Shown piece after piece: positions 23,561-33,281 of a stretch of 64,000 bases of DNA. The notes beneath the pieces are model-generated. The model had not been told where the DNA came from, did not search any database, and saw only the letters and a program-made list of their open reading frames with translations. A program made the translations under genes and the position numbers. Origin of the DNA: Parastagonospora avenae f. sp. tritici 18332-5 (Eukaryota > Ascomycota > Dothideomycetes > Pleosporales > Phaeosphaeriaceae); the NCBI GenBank assembly GCA_022559985.1, contig JAFJTR010000017.1, positions 1 to 64,000 on the forward strand. The letters are read 5' to 3'. Position 1 is the stretch's first letter. Each line of letters opens with the position of its first letter.

Positions 23561-23869
23561 CTAGTAGAGTGTCTCTGGGGCGCGGAGGCTTAGGGCCGTT
23601 CGGGTGTTGACGATTTCCGAGTAGTTGAGGGCAAGGTTGTGGGTCTTTGTGGAGTTTAAGGTGAGTGGGGCGAATGTGTAAGCGGAGGAAGGTATTTGTA
23701 TACCGAGGGAGCGGAGCAAAGTGCGGCTCTGCGCACGGATCAACATGGTAAGGCTATCGTGAAGTCCACCTCTGGACAGATAGGGAAAGGTTGTGCGCAA
23801 ACGAAGGGAACCTGATTCGCGGTCACTTGTACGAGTGTAACAGATCTTTTCACATGTTTTGAACGTCAT
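23561..23869 (-). CDS. hypothetical ORF, 102 aa
   Basis: An uninterrupted frame beginning MTFKTCEKICYTRTSD and ending RAPETLY. It has no recognisable motif, signal peptide or membrane segment. It sits in the short gap between the BTB-like gene and its broken paralogue, so it may be non-coding sequence carried in the duplication. Low support. Confidence 0.2.
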   Translation of the reverse strand: MTFKTCEKICYTRTSDRESGSLRLRTTFPYLSRGGLHDSLTMLIRAQSRTLLRSLGIQIPSSAYTFAPLTLNSTKTHNLALNYSEIVNTRTALSLRAPETLY

Positions 23870-24051
23870 TGTCAGAAAACTATGAACACTATCATCGTTC
23901 TAGGTATTTTCAATTATTTGGTATACAAGGCTCTCCTTAATCTTCCCTCTACTAAATATTTCTCTCCAGCATCTCCACTCCTTCACAACTACATTCAATT
24001 TCAAACCAAACAAGCCAAACAACCACATTCAACATACCACAACATACCGGT

Positions 24052-24997
24052 ATGTCTACCGACCAAACTCAGACACCGCCAGTGGACATCCGCGCCAGGC
24101 ACTCGAGCTCTGCCGCGCATTCGTGGACCAGAAGTCTTCCAAGCGCATCCAAGCTAAAGGCACCGCCATTCTGGAAGTCAATGATATCGACATCCGTGCT
24201 TGGGCTAAGCAGTTCTGTCTCGCTCTTCTAAAGGGCAAATTGGTCCCCATCTACGTCGGTAGCGCAATCGCTGCGAACATTCACAAGCCTCTGTTGACGC
24301 TGACTTCGACCAAGTTCAACACGCTATACCAGGATGGTGCCGTAAAGCTTCCCGCTGACACTGACGGGGCGGGTCTCGGCCGCCTGTTTGAATATCTTGG
24401 CTACGTCTGCGGCACCTCCAAGGAGCCGCAGCCAATGTCTACCAACATATCGCTGTTCGATAGGCTGAGCGTGTACGCTAATAGTAACTCGCTGGGCATG
24501 GACAAGTGCACCGACCATGTTTACAAGAAGTCTGAGGCAATCCTTCGTATTGATCCCCGCTCTATGAGCACATCGACGCGATCACTTTCTTCCGCCCAGA
24601 GCATACCCGCCTGTACAACATAGTTGTCCAGAACCTTGCTATCCGTGTTCGGAGTGCGACGATTTCGGATTCAGAAGATTTCGACAAGTACCTCTCGAAC
24701 CATCTTGACCTCGCTGAGGCGATTGAGGCGACCAACGCCGCTTTTGCTGTGAAGCAGCTCATGATAGCCGAATTGAAGGATCGCAAGGCTTCTTGAGACA
24801 AGGCCCAGGTGGTGCGCAAGCAGATCCAGCAGCGACAAACTTCTCTTTGGGCCGACAAGAACACTAAACGTCAAGCTCTTATGCAATCTTGCGCTCAGAA
24901 GTCTTCTGATCCGGTCGAAAAGCGCAAGAAGTTCACTGCTGATGAGCGCGCCCATTCGATCAGCGTCCATGGAAAGTAGCCTCGCAAGGGCTGTTAA
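24052..24997 (+). pseudogene. broken paralogue of the BTB-like gene
   Basis: It matches the neighbouring 400-aa gene in its ordered segments: a KLPADTDGAGLGRLFEYL block, then LGMDKCTDHVYKKSEAIL, then HIDAITFF, and the end PRKGC. The copy is disrupted several times. The frame changes between the ATG at 24052 and the block starting ALELCRAFVDQ. A second change occurs near 24557-24562. A TGA stands at 24794-24796, and a TAG at 24977-24979 just five codons before the shared C-terminus. The two stops are the kind made by C-to-T changes from CGA and CAG. The orientation is opposite to that of the intact gene. Clearly non-functional as read. Confidence 0.8.
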
Positions 24998-25465
24998 GTA
25001 GTAAATCAGGTGCGAATCACCTTTTCGCTTTCGCCATGTATCCTGACGTGTAACGTTATATCGTATTGTAAAAATGTATATGAGTTTGATTGACAGGACC
25101 TATGCCCTGGGTCAAGCTTGTGTGCTAGATAAATTTATCTCTTCTTTGTACCTCTGTTTGCCTAATCCGTGTGAACTAGTCTCCCACTCACTGTGAAACA
25201 AAGCTTACTTGTCTCAATCTATTTGCAGCTGTGAGCTGTGCCTAATTTCTAAGCAAATTCATCCTTGCTGTAAAAGCTCCGAGCCCTTTGTGTGTATATA
25301 TGAAAATGTAGCTTTCAATTCCCGTGGCGATCTAATTACATTCAGAAGAGAAGACCAGGTCACCTCTTTGCGCCCATTTGCAAGCTATGTGGGGTTCATG
25401 TTCAACGAGTCCCATTGTATATGACGTAGCTCAAGAGAATCTACATAGCACTGTGAAACTTCCAT
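24998..25465. other. intergenic, AT-rich
   Basis: No supported gene. A likely 3' region for the Dal5-type transporter. Confidence 0.5.
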
Positions 25466-27225
25466 TCACAACATGTACCGGAATAGAGCGCCCGGACCGT
25501 TCGCGACGCCTTCCAGACCAACCGCTTGGTCCGACTTTCGGTTCAATCTCTGAAGCCACCATCGTAGAATCAAGGAAGCGACAGCGCAACACAGAAGTGC
25601 TACTGTCAGCACAATACATCCCATGCGGTAAAGACTAGATTACTGGTCAGCATATTAGTTTTTCGCGGGACATATCTACTTACGGTGCGCTCCAAGCAGG
25701 ATAGAGATAAGCAGTGGCAATATTAGTCGCGTTTGAGACAGCCGTGGCCAGGGCGAGTGTAACGGCTCTCTTCGCTTTAGGTCGTGCAACAGTTGCTGAA
25801 ACCCAAGGTAGGATCAACTGAAATGCGGAGAATGATCCCATGGCTTGCAAAAACATAGCAAAGTAGCGCGGACCAGTCTCATATGTCGTCATCGAAATGA
25901 TCTGCCCAACGGTGGACATGGCACAGGCCGTGACGATGTGGTAACAGTGCTCTCCTGAGCGCCCCGAATGCCATGAGTTTAGGACAGAGAATATGAACGC
26001 CAGAAAGTAGGGAGGGGCGGTGAGCAGAAGTGTTTCGACGCGGGGAAAGCCAAGCGTGTTGACAATGGAAGGGAAGAAATAGGTAAAGCTCATCGATACA
26101 ACGGCGCATGTCTGAATGAAGACAAGGAGCGGCTACCAGAGCATCAGTAGAAGTCGCTGTGAAGCTGAACACTAAGAAGTACTTACTACTTTCGGGTCAG
26201 AAAAGGCTTGTTTAAGTCCAACGAACACAGACTCTTTGACCTCGTCCGCGACTCCATCATTCTCGCGGTTGAGACGCCACTGAGCCATCGCAGTCTCTTC
26301 GGGCGACAGAAATGAAGTATTAGACGGATAATTTGGAAGGAGGAGGTATCCCGCGAAGGCTATGATAATCGTAAGCGCGCCTTCAATAATGAATATCCAG
26401 CGCCAACTGTTTACGGAAAGGTCAGTTTCTCATTGTCGGAGGCTCAACATTGTGAACAGAGAGTACTCACGATGGGTAACCACCAAGACCCTCCATCCCA
26501 TCTACTATACCTGCTGCAATAAGGCCACCGAATGCTGAAGACAATGTATAACCGCTGTAAAATGTCGCGATGCGGCTAGGCAACTCCTTACGAGTGTACC
26601 AGCAGGACAGAAAAAAGATACCTGTTTCATTATCAGCCGCCTGTAACCGCCATCAAGTGAATCACCAGAGAAGGACTCACATCCAGGGAAATACGGTGCC
26701 TAAGGAGCCTTTAGCGAGCGTTCGCGAAGCTTTAGTAGAGCAGGGACTTACCTCTGTCACACCAACCAAGAACCTCAAAGCCACCAGTCCAGCATGATTT
26801 TGCACAAATCCCGTGGCTCCCGAAACAATGCCCCATACAATTACAACAGTCGGCAGGTATAGGCGAGGCTTGAAGATTGAGAGAAGCATGTTCGAGGGAA
26901 TCATCATAGAGATGTACCCGGCCCATAGTACCATGACGGCTGTTTGATACTGTACATCATCGATGCCGAGCGATGCTTCCAGGCCGCCGAGGCGCGCATT
27001 GGCAATAGCGTTTCGGTCGAGGACATTGAGTAAGAACAGAATGATCAGAACGGGAAGTGCACGGAAATCAATATTGCGAACTAGCTTCTTCTCGAGTGCG
27101 GTAAGTTGCTCTGGGGTGAGGTGGCGTAGGATCTCGGGTATGGCGTTGTGCGCTTCGGCTGTGGCTTCTACATGTTCGAAAGCAACTTCCTTCTTTTTCT
27201 CGACAGAATTTCTTTCCACCTCCAT
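25466..27225 (-). CDS. MFS transporter, Dal5/Tna1 (anion:cation symporter) family
   Basis: Six exons on the minus strand (27225..26752, 26699..26681, 26621..26471, 26406..26187, 26132..25684, 25634..25466) give 493 aa. A charged N-terminus ends in LVRNIDFRALPVLIILFLLNVLDRNAIANARL, the hallmark start of Dal5-type carriers. Later marks are PSNMLL, VQNHAGLVALRFLVGVTEA, PYFPGCIFFLSCWYTRKELP and SWRWIFIIEG between helices 5 and 6, and YRMGCIVLTVAL in the last helix. Exon 2 is only 19 bases yet encodes the conserved APYFPG. The family carries small carboxylates and vitamins such as allantoate and nicotinate into the cell with protons. The gene is divergent from a hydroxyacid dehydrogenase gene. The start at 27225 is preferred over the upstream in-frame ATG at 27354. 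Confidence 0.92.
26681..26699 (-). other. 19-base microexon in the Dal5-type gene
   Basis: Flanked by a CTTAG acceptor and a GTGAGT donor. It is needed to keep frame and to supply the conserved APYFPG segment. Automatic gene finders often skip exons of this size. Confidence 0.85.
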
Positions 27226-28511
27226 ATTTGTGGATTGCGAGGAATGACGAAAAATGGGAGGGTGTTGCGCGGGACTGCAGTCAACGCTGTGCGTGTTCCC
27301 CACAAACCTAGAGGAGCCTGCATCCTTATACTCCACAATGCATACTCCATACATACTAGGTCATGATGAGCATGCGTTGGCTTTGACTCTGCATGGACAT
27401 TCTAACCCCGCAAGCAAGCAATACTCATTCGTCCGGATAAGGTAACCCGGGTATAATCACTAGGAATTGTCGCCCCACTGTCGGGACCTTGGCGGAATAA
27501 GAAGAGACAAAGTGTAACCGACACCGGTCGTTCTTCAGTTGCCGACGGGCACCGTTGCCAAGCTACATTTGTGCGTATAAAATTGTGAAGAAAAGCGCTG
27601 GGTAGTTTATAAACGAGTATGTCTCGCTTCAAAAAGAGCTAACGTTAACTTTGTAGTAAGCACTTTTCAGACAGGTGTTCACAACACTGATCTACAGTCA
27701 GAAGTATGAACCACAGGATTATGACTTGAACCGGTGACAAGATGCTCTATCATCATTTTCTCGACGCCGTATCTCGTCTCCGGCGTTGGCATCTAAGCCT
27801 CAGTGACGGATAGAGAGATCGAACTGCCTCAGACGGGTAGGCTCGATGCGTAGATGGCTCTCATACCAAGATATGCCTTGCCAATGGCAACGAGTAGAGC
27901 GCGCGTCGCGTTGAAATTTGCCTTCATACCATACCCATATCACTGCACAAGCATGCCTTGGGGGCGCCTATGTGGCTCGAAGTCTTTGGAATGGCGGCTC
28001 AATGACGTCGGTCAGGGTGAGTCAATGGGCACTTTCCTCATTGTCGAGCAATTTTCGTGCTACAAGCTGACCAACGAATTAAACAGCGCCGGTGATTTTG
28101 ATGCGAAAATGCATGCAAGAACGATGAGATATTGCAACTGCGCGCGACTTCGAGTTGATCTTAAGCATGCTCACTGTGCCAGGTACGATGTGCAACCCTG
28201 GATGAGCTTATGCGCACGCACGCGCAATAGTGGAGCTTTCAAGACCATCTTGGGTGCGAATCATGACAGATTTGCGCAAGTGAGGTGTTTGGATGTTGAG
28301 AGTGCTGGCATCGATCCTTTGCTGGTAGCTGGGCGTTGTCCGCAAGCGACCGGACTTCTCGCCGATGCGCCCTCGGCAGAAGGCTCGGTAGAAAGAGGAG
28401 CGAAGCGCTTGCACCAGCCAAACAACAGCCGTTGCACATCTACATCATAATCGTGTATACAGTGGCGTCGGTTCGACACGATCGAGAAGGATCCGAGAAG
28501 CCTGAGCAGAC
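27226..28511. other. divergent promoter region, 1.3 kb
   Basis: Lies between the transporter and dehydrogenase starts. A 198-aa ORF at 27854-28450 has no domain or splice support and is not called. Shared regulatory sites may be here, but none is recognised. Confidence 0.5.
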
Positions 28512-30264
28512 ATGGCAAATTCGAGTGTGGCCGTGGATGAGATCAAGAAGCACTCACAAGAAAGTGATTGTTGGATCGTGGTCAATGATGTCGTGTGGGA
28601 TATCACCGATTTCATACCAACTCACCCCGGCGGTAATGAGAGTGAGCTGGAACTGACCTTTGATACCTAGGTATATTCTATGCTGACAACAACTACAGTA
28701 ATTACTAAACATGCCGGCCTCGACGCTTCATCATCATATAATTCGGTTCATTCACCAAATCTCATCTCGAAAACACTCGGGCCAAGCAAGCGCAAGGGAA
28801 CGATCGATTCAGCAACCAATATAGATTTGCTGAAACCACCACCAACAGAGTCCGCACAGCCTGTATTAGAAATTGGGACCAAGCCGCTGTTATCAACGCT
28901 CATCAATAGCTACGACTTCGAAGCCATTGCAGAGAAGACGTTGACTAAGAAAGCATGGGCGTTCTACTCTTCCGCTGCAACGAACCTGGTGACGAGAGAT
29001 GCGAATAGAAGCATGTTTGATAGAATCTGGTTCCGACCGCGATTGTTGAGAAATATCAGAAATGTCAACACGTCTACATCGATACTAGGCGAGAATGTAA
29101 AGTTGCCGTTCTTTGTTAGTCCTGCAGCGATGGCAAGATTGGCGCATCCAGACGGAGAGTTGGCTTTGGCACGAGGAGCCGAGACGTATGGAATTGCACA
29201 ATGTGTGAGTAACTTATGCGCCACATTGAGTATGTGTATGGAATAAAATGCTGAAAAGTTTAGATCTCTACCAATGCTTCATACACAATGGCTGAGATCA
29301 CGTCGAGTGTTGCGCCAGGATCGATACCATTCTTCTTTCAGCTCTACGTCAACAAAGACCGATCTGAATCCGAAAAGCTGCTCAAAGATGCAGAGAAGAA
29401 TGGTATGAAAGGTGTGTGGTTCACGATCGACGGTCCGGTACAAGGCAAACGGGGTAAGCTTCCCATGATCAAATCGCACGATACAGCTGCTAAACCCCAT
29501 GTAGAGGGCGATGAGCGTGTTAAGGTTGAGTCAGCAAAATATGCCAAAGCGGCAATAAGTGGTGCAGCTGCAACAAACGACAGCAAAGGTGGAGGTCTGG
29601 GCCGGACCATGGGTACGTATATCGATGACACATTCAGTTGGGACGACATCAAGTGGCTCCGCAACTCTACCAAACTGCCCATCGTGGCGAAGGGAGTACA
29701 GACCGCCGAAGACGCAGTGCTCGCTATGAAGTATGGTTTAGATGGCATCGTCATAACGAACCATGGAGGTCGCAATCTCGATACGTATGAGATACTTCCC
29801 CGCACTAATCGAGCAACAAACTGATACGCACTAGATCTCCGCCATCACTCCTGAGCCTTCTCGAGATCCGAAAGCATCATCCTGAAGTGTTTCAGCATCT
29901 GGAAGTCTACATCGACTGCGGCGTTCGGCGCGGCACGGACATTGTCAAAGCCCTGTGCCTAGGCGCGAAAGCTGTGGGTATGGGACGGCCATTTCTTTAC
30001 TCGTTGACCTATGGCCAAGAAGGTGTCGAGCACTTTATTGACAGTAAGCAACCAACCAAGGAACATCCACTTTTAGATATGCGCTAACTCCGTATAGTTA
30101 TGAAGGATGAGCTAGAGACAACAATGCGCCTCTTAGGCATCACTGATCTGTCGCAATGTCATCCCAGGTATCTCAACATAGGTGACGTGGAGCACTTGAT
30201 ACCCAAATCACTTGAGTCACCACTGCCGGAGATTCCGCAATCAGCACCTTGGTCGAAATTGTGA
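28512..30264 (+). CDS. flavocytochrome b2-like L-2-hydroxyacid (lactate) dehydrogenase
   Basis: Five exons (28512..28632, 28699..29204, 29264..29784, 29835..30043, 30098..30264) give 507 aa. Residues 1-80 form a cytochrome b5 domain, with heme His in FIPTHPGG and in SVHSP. The FMN domain follows with the catalytic set in order: WAFYSSAATN (Tyr), FFQLYVNKD (Tyr), FTIDGP (Asp), PIVAKGVQTAEDA (Lys) and ITNHGGRNLD (His and Arg), then DCGVRRGTDIVKALCLGAKAVGMGRPFLY. The family oxidises L-lactate or similar 2-hydroxyacids and passes electrons to cytochrome c. Unlike yeast Cyb2 there is no mitochondrial presequence before the b5 domain (it starts MANSSVAVDEIKKHSQ), so a cytosolic site or another electron acceptor is possible. 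It is divergent from a Dal5-type transporter. Confidence 0.93.
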
Positions 30265-30405
30265 CACTTCCATAGACGTGTAATTGATCCATTTCAAGAT
30301 CTATGTGATTCTCCATGAGTACCGGCTTTCTTGACAACGACTGTTTGTTCCGCGAAAACTGGTGCCAACGAGACGCAGTATTAAACCAGAACCCGCATTT
30401 ATCTC

Positions 30406-31639
30406 TTACAGATCCTTAAACTTCTTGTCCAGCGACCCCTCAGGCGGTGAGATCGGCTTTGGTCCCTCCACATAGTCAAAGTGCCCAAAATTGTTCATGA
30501 AAATATTGTCTTCTGGTCCCCGGATCGCTGCATTGGTGTGGCTTAAGAATGAATGTGGAAACCCCATCTCAAATCCATACGCATCGTCAATCTCTTGGAT
30601 CTCTTCAACGGTAAGTCGCAGACCCAGAGCTTCGATGTTGGACTGCAAGTGAGCGACCTTGCGTCCACCAACGATAGGAAAAACGTAGGGCGATTTGTGC
30701 ATGACATAGGCAAGCGCAACGGAAGTGATGGGTGTGTCTAGCGACTTGGATGTCGCGATCTTCTCGAGTACGTCAGAGACTTTTGTCTCGTTTCCGATGA
30801 CAGAAATCTTCATTTTCCGGCCGCCACTCTCGTTCGCTTCTCTCTGCGCTTTCGTTTTGAAACCTCCACCACCAATCACCCCCCAAGGTGCCAGAGCCAT
30901 ACCCTCGTCGAGCGCCATTGGAATGATTTCGCGTTCGAAAGAGCGATCGGCGGCAGACCAGCGACCTTGGTAGACAGAGAATTGTCGCAAACCGTATTGT
31001 CGTGCGTAACAGTTTGCCTTGACTACGACCCACGCTGGGGTATCGCTCACACCGAGATATATGACTTTGCGAGAAGTACAGAGGTCATTGAGAGCGTGCA
31101 TAAGCTCGGGAATCGATGTTGTCGAATCCCACATGTGGAGATAGTACTGTTCCTTATTATTAGCCATGAACGCGACACATGCGCGCACGACTTACAATGT
31201 CGACGTAACTTGTCCGCAGGTGCTTCAGCGATCGTTCGAGTGATATGTGGATATTCTTTGCACTATTACCAGCAAAGTTAGACTTGATAGCGGAGCATCC
31301 TTTCTTCTCGCGTTCAGTAATTTGCATGCCGGTGAACTTCGTCGCCACGACCATCTCGTCTCGCACGCCTCTTGCTTCCATCCATTCTCCAATCCATTCC
31401 TCGCTTTCTCCAAATTGGTAGTTCACGGCTGTGTCAATCCAGTTGCCGCCTTGCTGGTAGAAGTAGTCAAGAATCTCGAAAGCAGTGTCTTTAGAGCAGT
31501 CGCCCAAAGATTCATTCCATGCTGTCCCAAAGTTCATAGCTCCAAGCGCAAGGGGCGAAACACGGACTGCAGCGGACGGACTGAGCAGACGGTGTCGACC
31601 CAAAAGGGAGACGGGCTTGGCTTTCACTATGAAGGACAT
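30406..31639 (-). CDS. aldo-keto reductase (aryl-alcohol dehydrogenase / AKR9 type)
   Basis: Two exons on the minus strand (31639..31196 and 31146..30406) give 394 aa. AKR catalytic residues are visible: Asp and Tyr in WIDTAVNYQFGESE, Lys in MVVATKFTG, and His in YYLHMWD at the exon join. The C-terminus (VFPIVGGRKVAHLQSNIEAL) matches the cofactor-binding end of the AAD14/norsolorinic acid reductase-like group. It would reduce aldehydes with NADPH in the cytosol. It converges on the hydroxyacid dehydrogenase gene with only about 140 bases between their ends. Confidence 0.92.
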
Positions 31640-32513
31640 GTCGAGAGTCTTGCGAGATTGTTGAAAAGAATAGAAATGCAGGATGTAGAGACAGTCAAAG
31701 GGAGAACCTCGTATTTGTAGGTCAGGCCTCAGTTACCAACAGCAGCGCAAACGGAGATTTTCCGTGGTCACTATTGGTCGAATGCCTATAAAGTCCGCAG
31801 CAACGAGCGCGACGTCTCTGAGCCAGGAGTGCATTTGTGGCTTGACCCAATCAGTGTAAAGTGAGCGCATGCCAGTATCTTTACTTCCGTTAAAGCCGAG
31901 TCAAACACAATCAAAGTATTTGGAGCATCGCCTATAAGGCGGACATGTTATACTAAGACCGGGCTCATTCAGCAAGTATGATAGAGGCAGATCTAAGGGG
32001 CTTTCCAACTGGAAGGAGTAGAAGTGCTGAGCTAGGCCGTTCACTGACTGTAGGTGGTGTCATGCCGACCTATGCTGGTTCGCCGGCTACAATGACTGAG
32101 ACCGCAGAAATCGAAAGCATACGATGTTCATAGGATTGCATACTTTCGAAATCTAATATTCGTTATAATGAAGATGTCAGAATAAGGGCAAAAGAGGCCG
32201 GCATCTTCATATTTTGGGAACACGCTAAGCCAAATTTAGAAGACCTGTGCTAGCGACTACTGACATCATGTGCTCCACACATCCTTGTTGTCATCATCGT
32301 TCATCATTACCATCATCGAGATGTGTACCTTGCATATCAGGATCATCGAGAAATAGTGATGACCATGGTATCGACCTCATCGAATTGTGATAAAATCCCA
32401 TCTTCCGCATTGCTCAAACCACAGCAACACGAACATTGAGACATTGACAAAGACTTATCCATCTTAACATTTCTCTACACACTTAGCCTCTCACATTCAA
32501 ACATCGTTTCGAA
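31640..32513. other. divergent promoter region
   Basis: No supported gene. The last 100 bases before the SMP-repeat gene are rich in C and A (CACATTCAAACATCG-like), as in many fungal leaders. Confidence 0.5.
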
Positions 32514-33122
32514 ATGTCATTCCTACTCCGCTCCACACGGGCATTCACGCCACTCACGTCCCGTGCATTCTCAACATCCCGCATCATGGCCATCCAAATC
32601 GACTCTGCTTTCCTCAGCCAAATCACCGCTGCAGAAAAGACAATCACAAAGCAAGATGAGCCCGTGAAAGGTGGCCCAACCGCCGCCGCTCAATCGCACG
32701 TCGGCAAGGAACTCACTTCCCAAATCGTGCACGACATCACCATGGGCGAGCGCAAAATCACCGGCAGCGACGGCCCAGTCCAAGGCGGCCCGACAAGCGT
32801 TGCGCAATCACACCTGACTGGCTCAGGTGCTAGTTCATCTAGAGGTGCGAACAATAACAACATCTCCAATGCGCAACACACCGGTCGTCTCGACTCTAGC
32901 ACTCTGAGCAAGATCACGGAGAAGGAGAAAGAGATTACTGGGGTGGATGGGCCGACGCCTGGTGGGCCGTCGGCCAAGGCGCAACAGCATGCTAATGAGC
33001 CGATTACGAGCCAGGCGTTGCATGATATTACGGAGGGTGAGAAGATGATTACGGGCGGGGAGAGGATTAAGGGCGGGCCGACGAGTGCTGCGCAGAGTGA
33101 GTTGGGGAAGAGCAGGTCGTAA
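32514..33122 (+). CDS. mitochondrial seed-maturation-protein (SMP/LEA) repeat protein
   Basis: A single exon of 202 aa. Four copies of a repeat of the form ITxxEKxITGxDxPxxGGPTxxAQSH follow each other. Their cores are AAEKTITKQDEPVKGGP, MGERKITGSDGPVQGGP, EKEKEITGVDGPTPGGP and EGEKMITGGERIKGGP. These are SMP (PF04927) units, a late-embryogenesis-abundant family linked to desiccation and stress tolerance. The N-terminus MSFLLRSTRAFTPLTSRAFSTSR is an arginine/serine-rich presequence typical of mitochondrial import. The protein is otherwise hydrophilic and probably disordered. A second ATG at 32586 (MAIQIDS) would give a form without the presequence. A pogo-type transposon begins 159 bases after its stop. 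Confidence 0.85.
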   Translation: MSFLLRSTRAFTPLTSRAFSTSRIMAIQIDSAFLSQITAAEKTITKQDEPVKGGPTAAAQSHVGKELTSQIVHDITMGERKITGSDGPVQGGPTSVAQSHLTGSGASSSRGANNNNISNAQHTGRLDSSTLSKITEKEKEITGVDGPTPGGPSAKAQQHANEPITSQALHDITEGEKMITGGERIKGGPTSAAQSELGKSRS

Positions 33123-33281
33123 AAGGTACATGTGTGTTATTACGTTATGTATGATATGTAGGAAATACGGAATGAGTTGAAGTGACTAATTAAGCCTTAC
33201 GATGACAGCGTTCCCCAATTGGATCTAATAGTACCGAGCATCTAAAAAGACGTTTGCATTAATTAATTAGGGGTTAACGTA

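Noticed and set aside
27700..27760. GGTTCAAGTC B-box-like string on the minus strand
   Set aside because: No A-box, no stems and no T-run nearby, so not a tRNA.
27854..28450. 198-codon ORF in the divergent promoter region
   Set aside because: No domain, no sensible composition, no splice support; overlapping ORFs on the other strand are similar in length.
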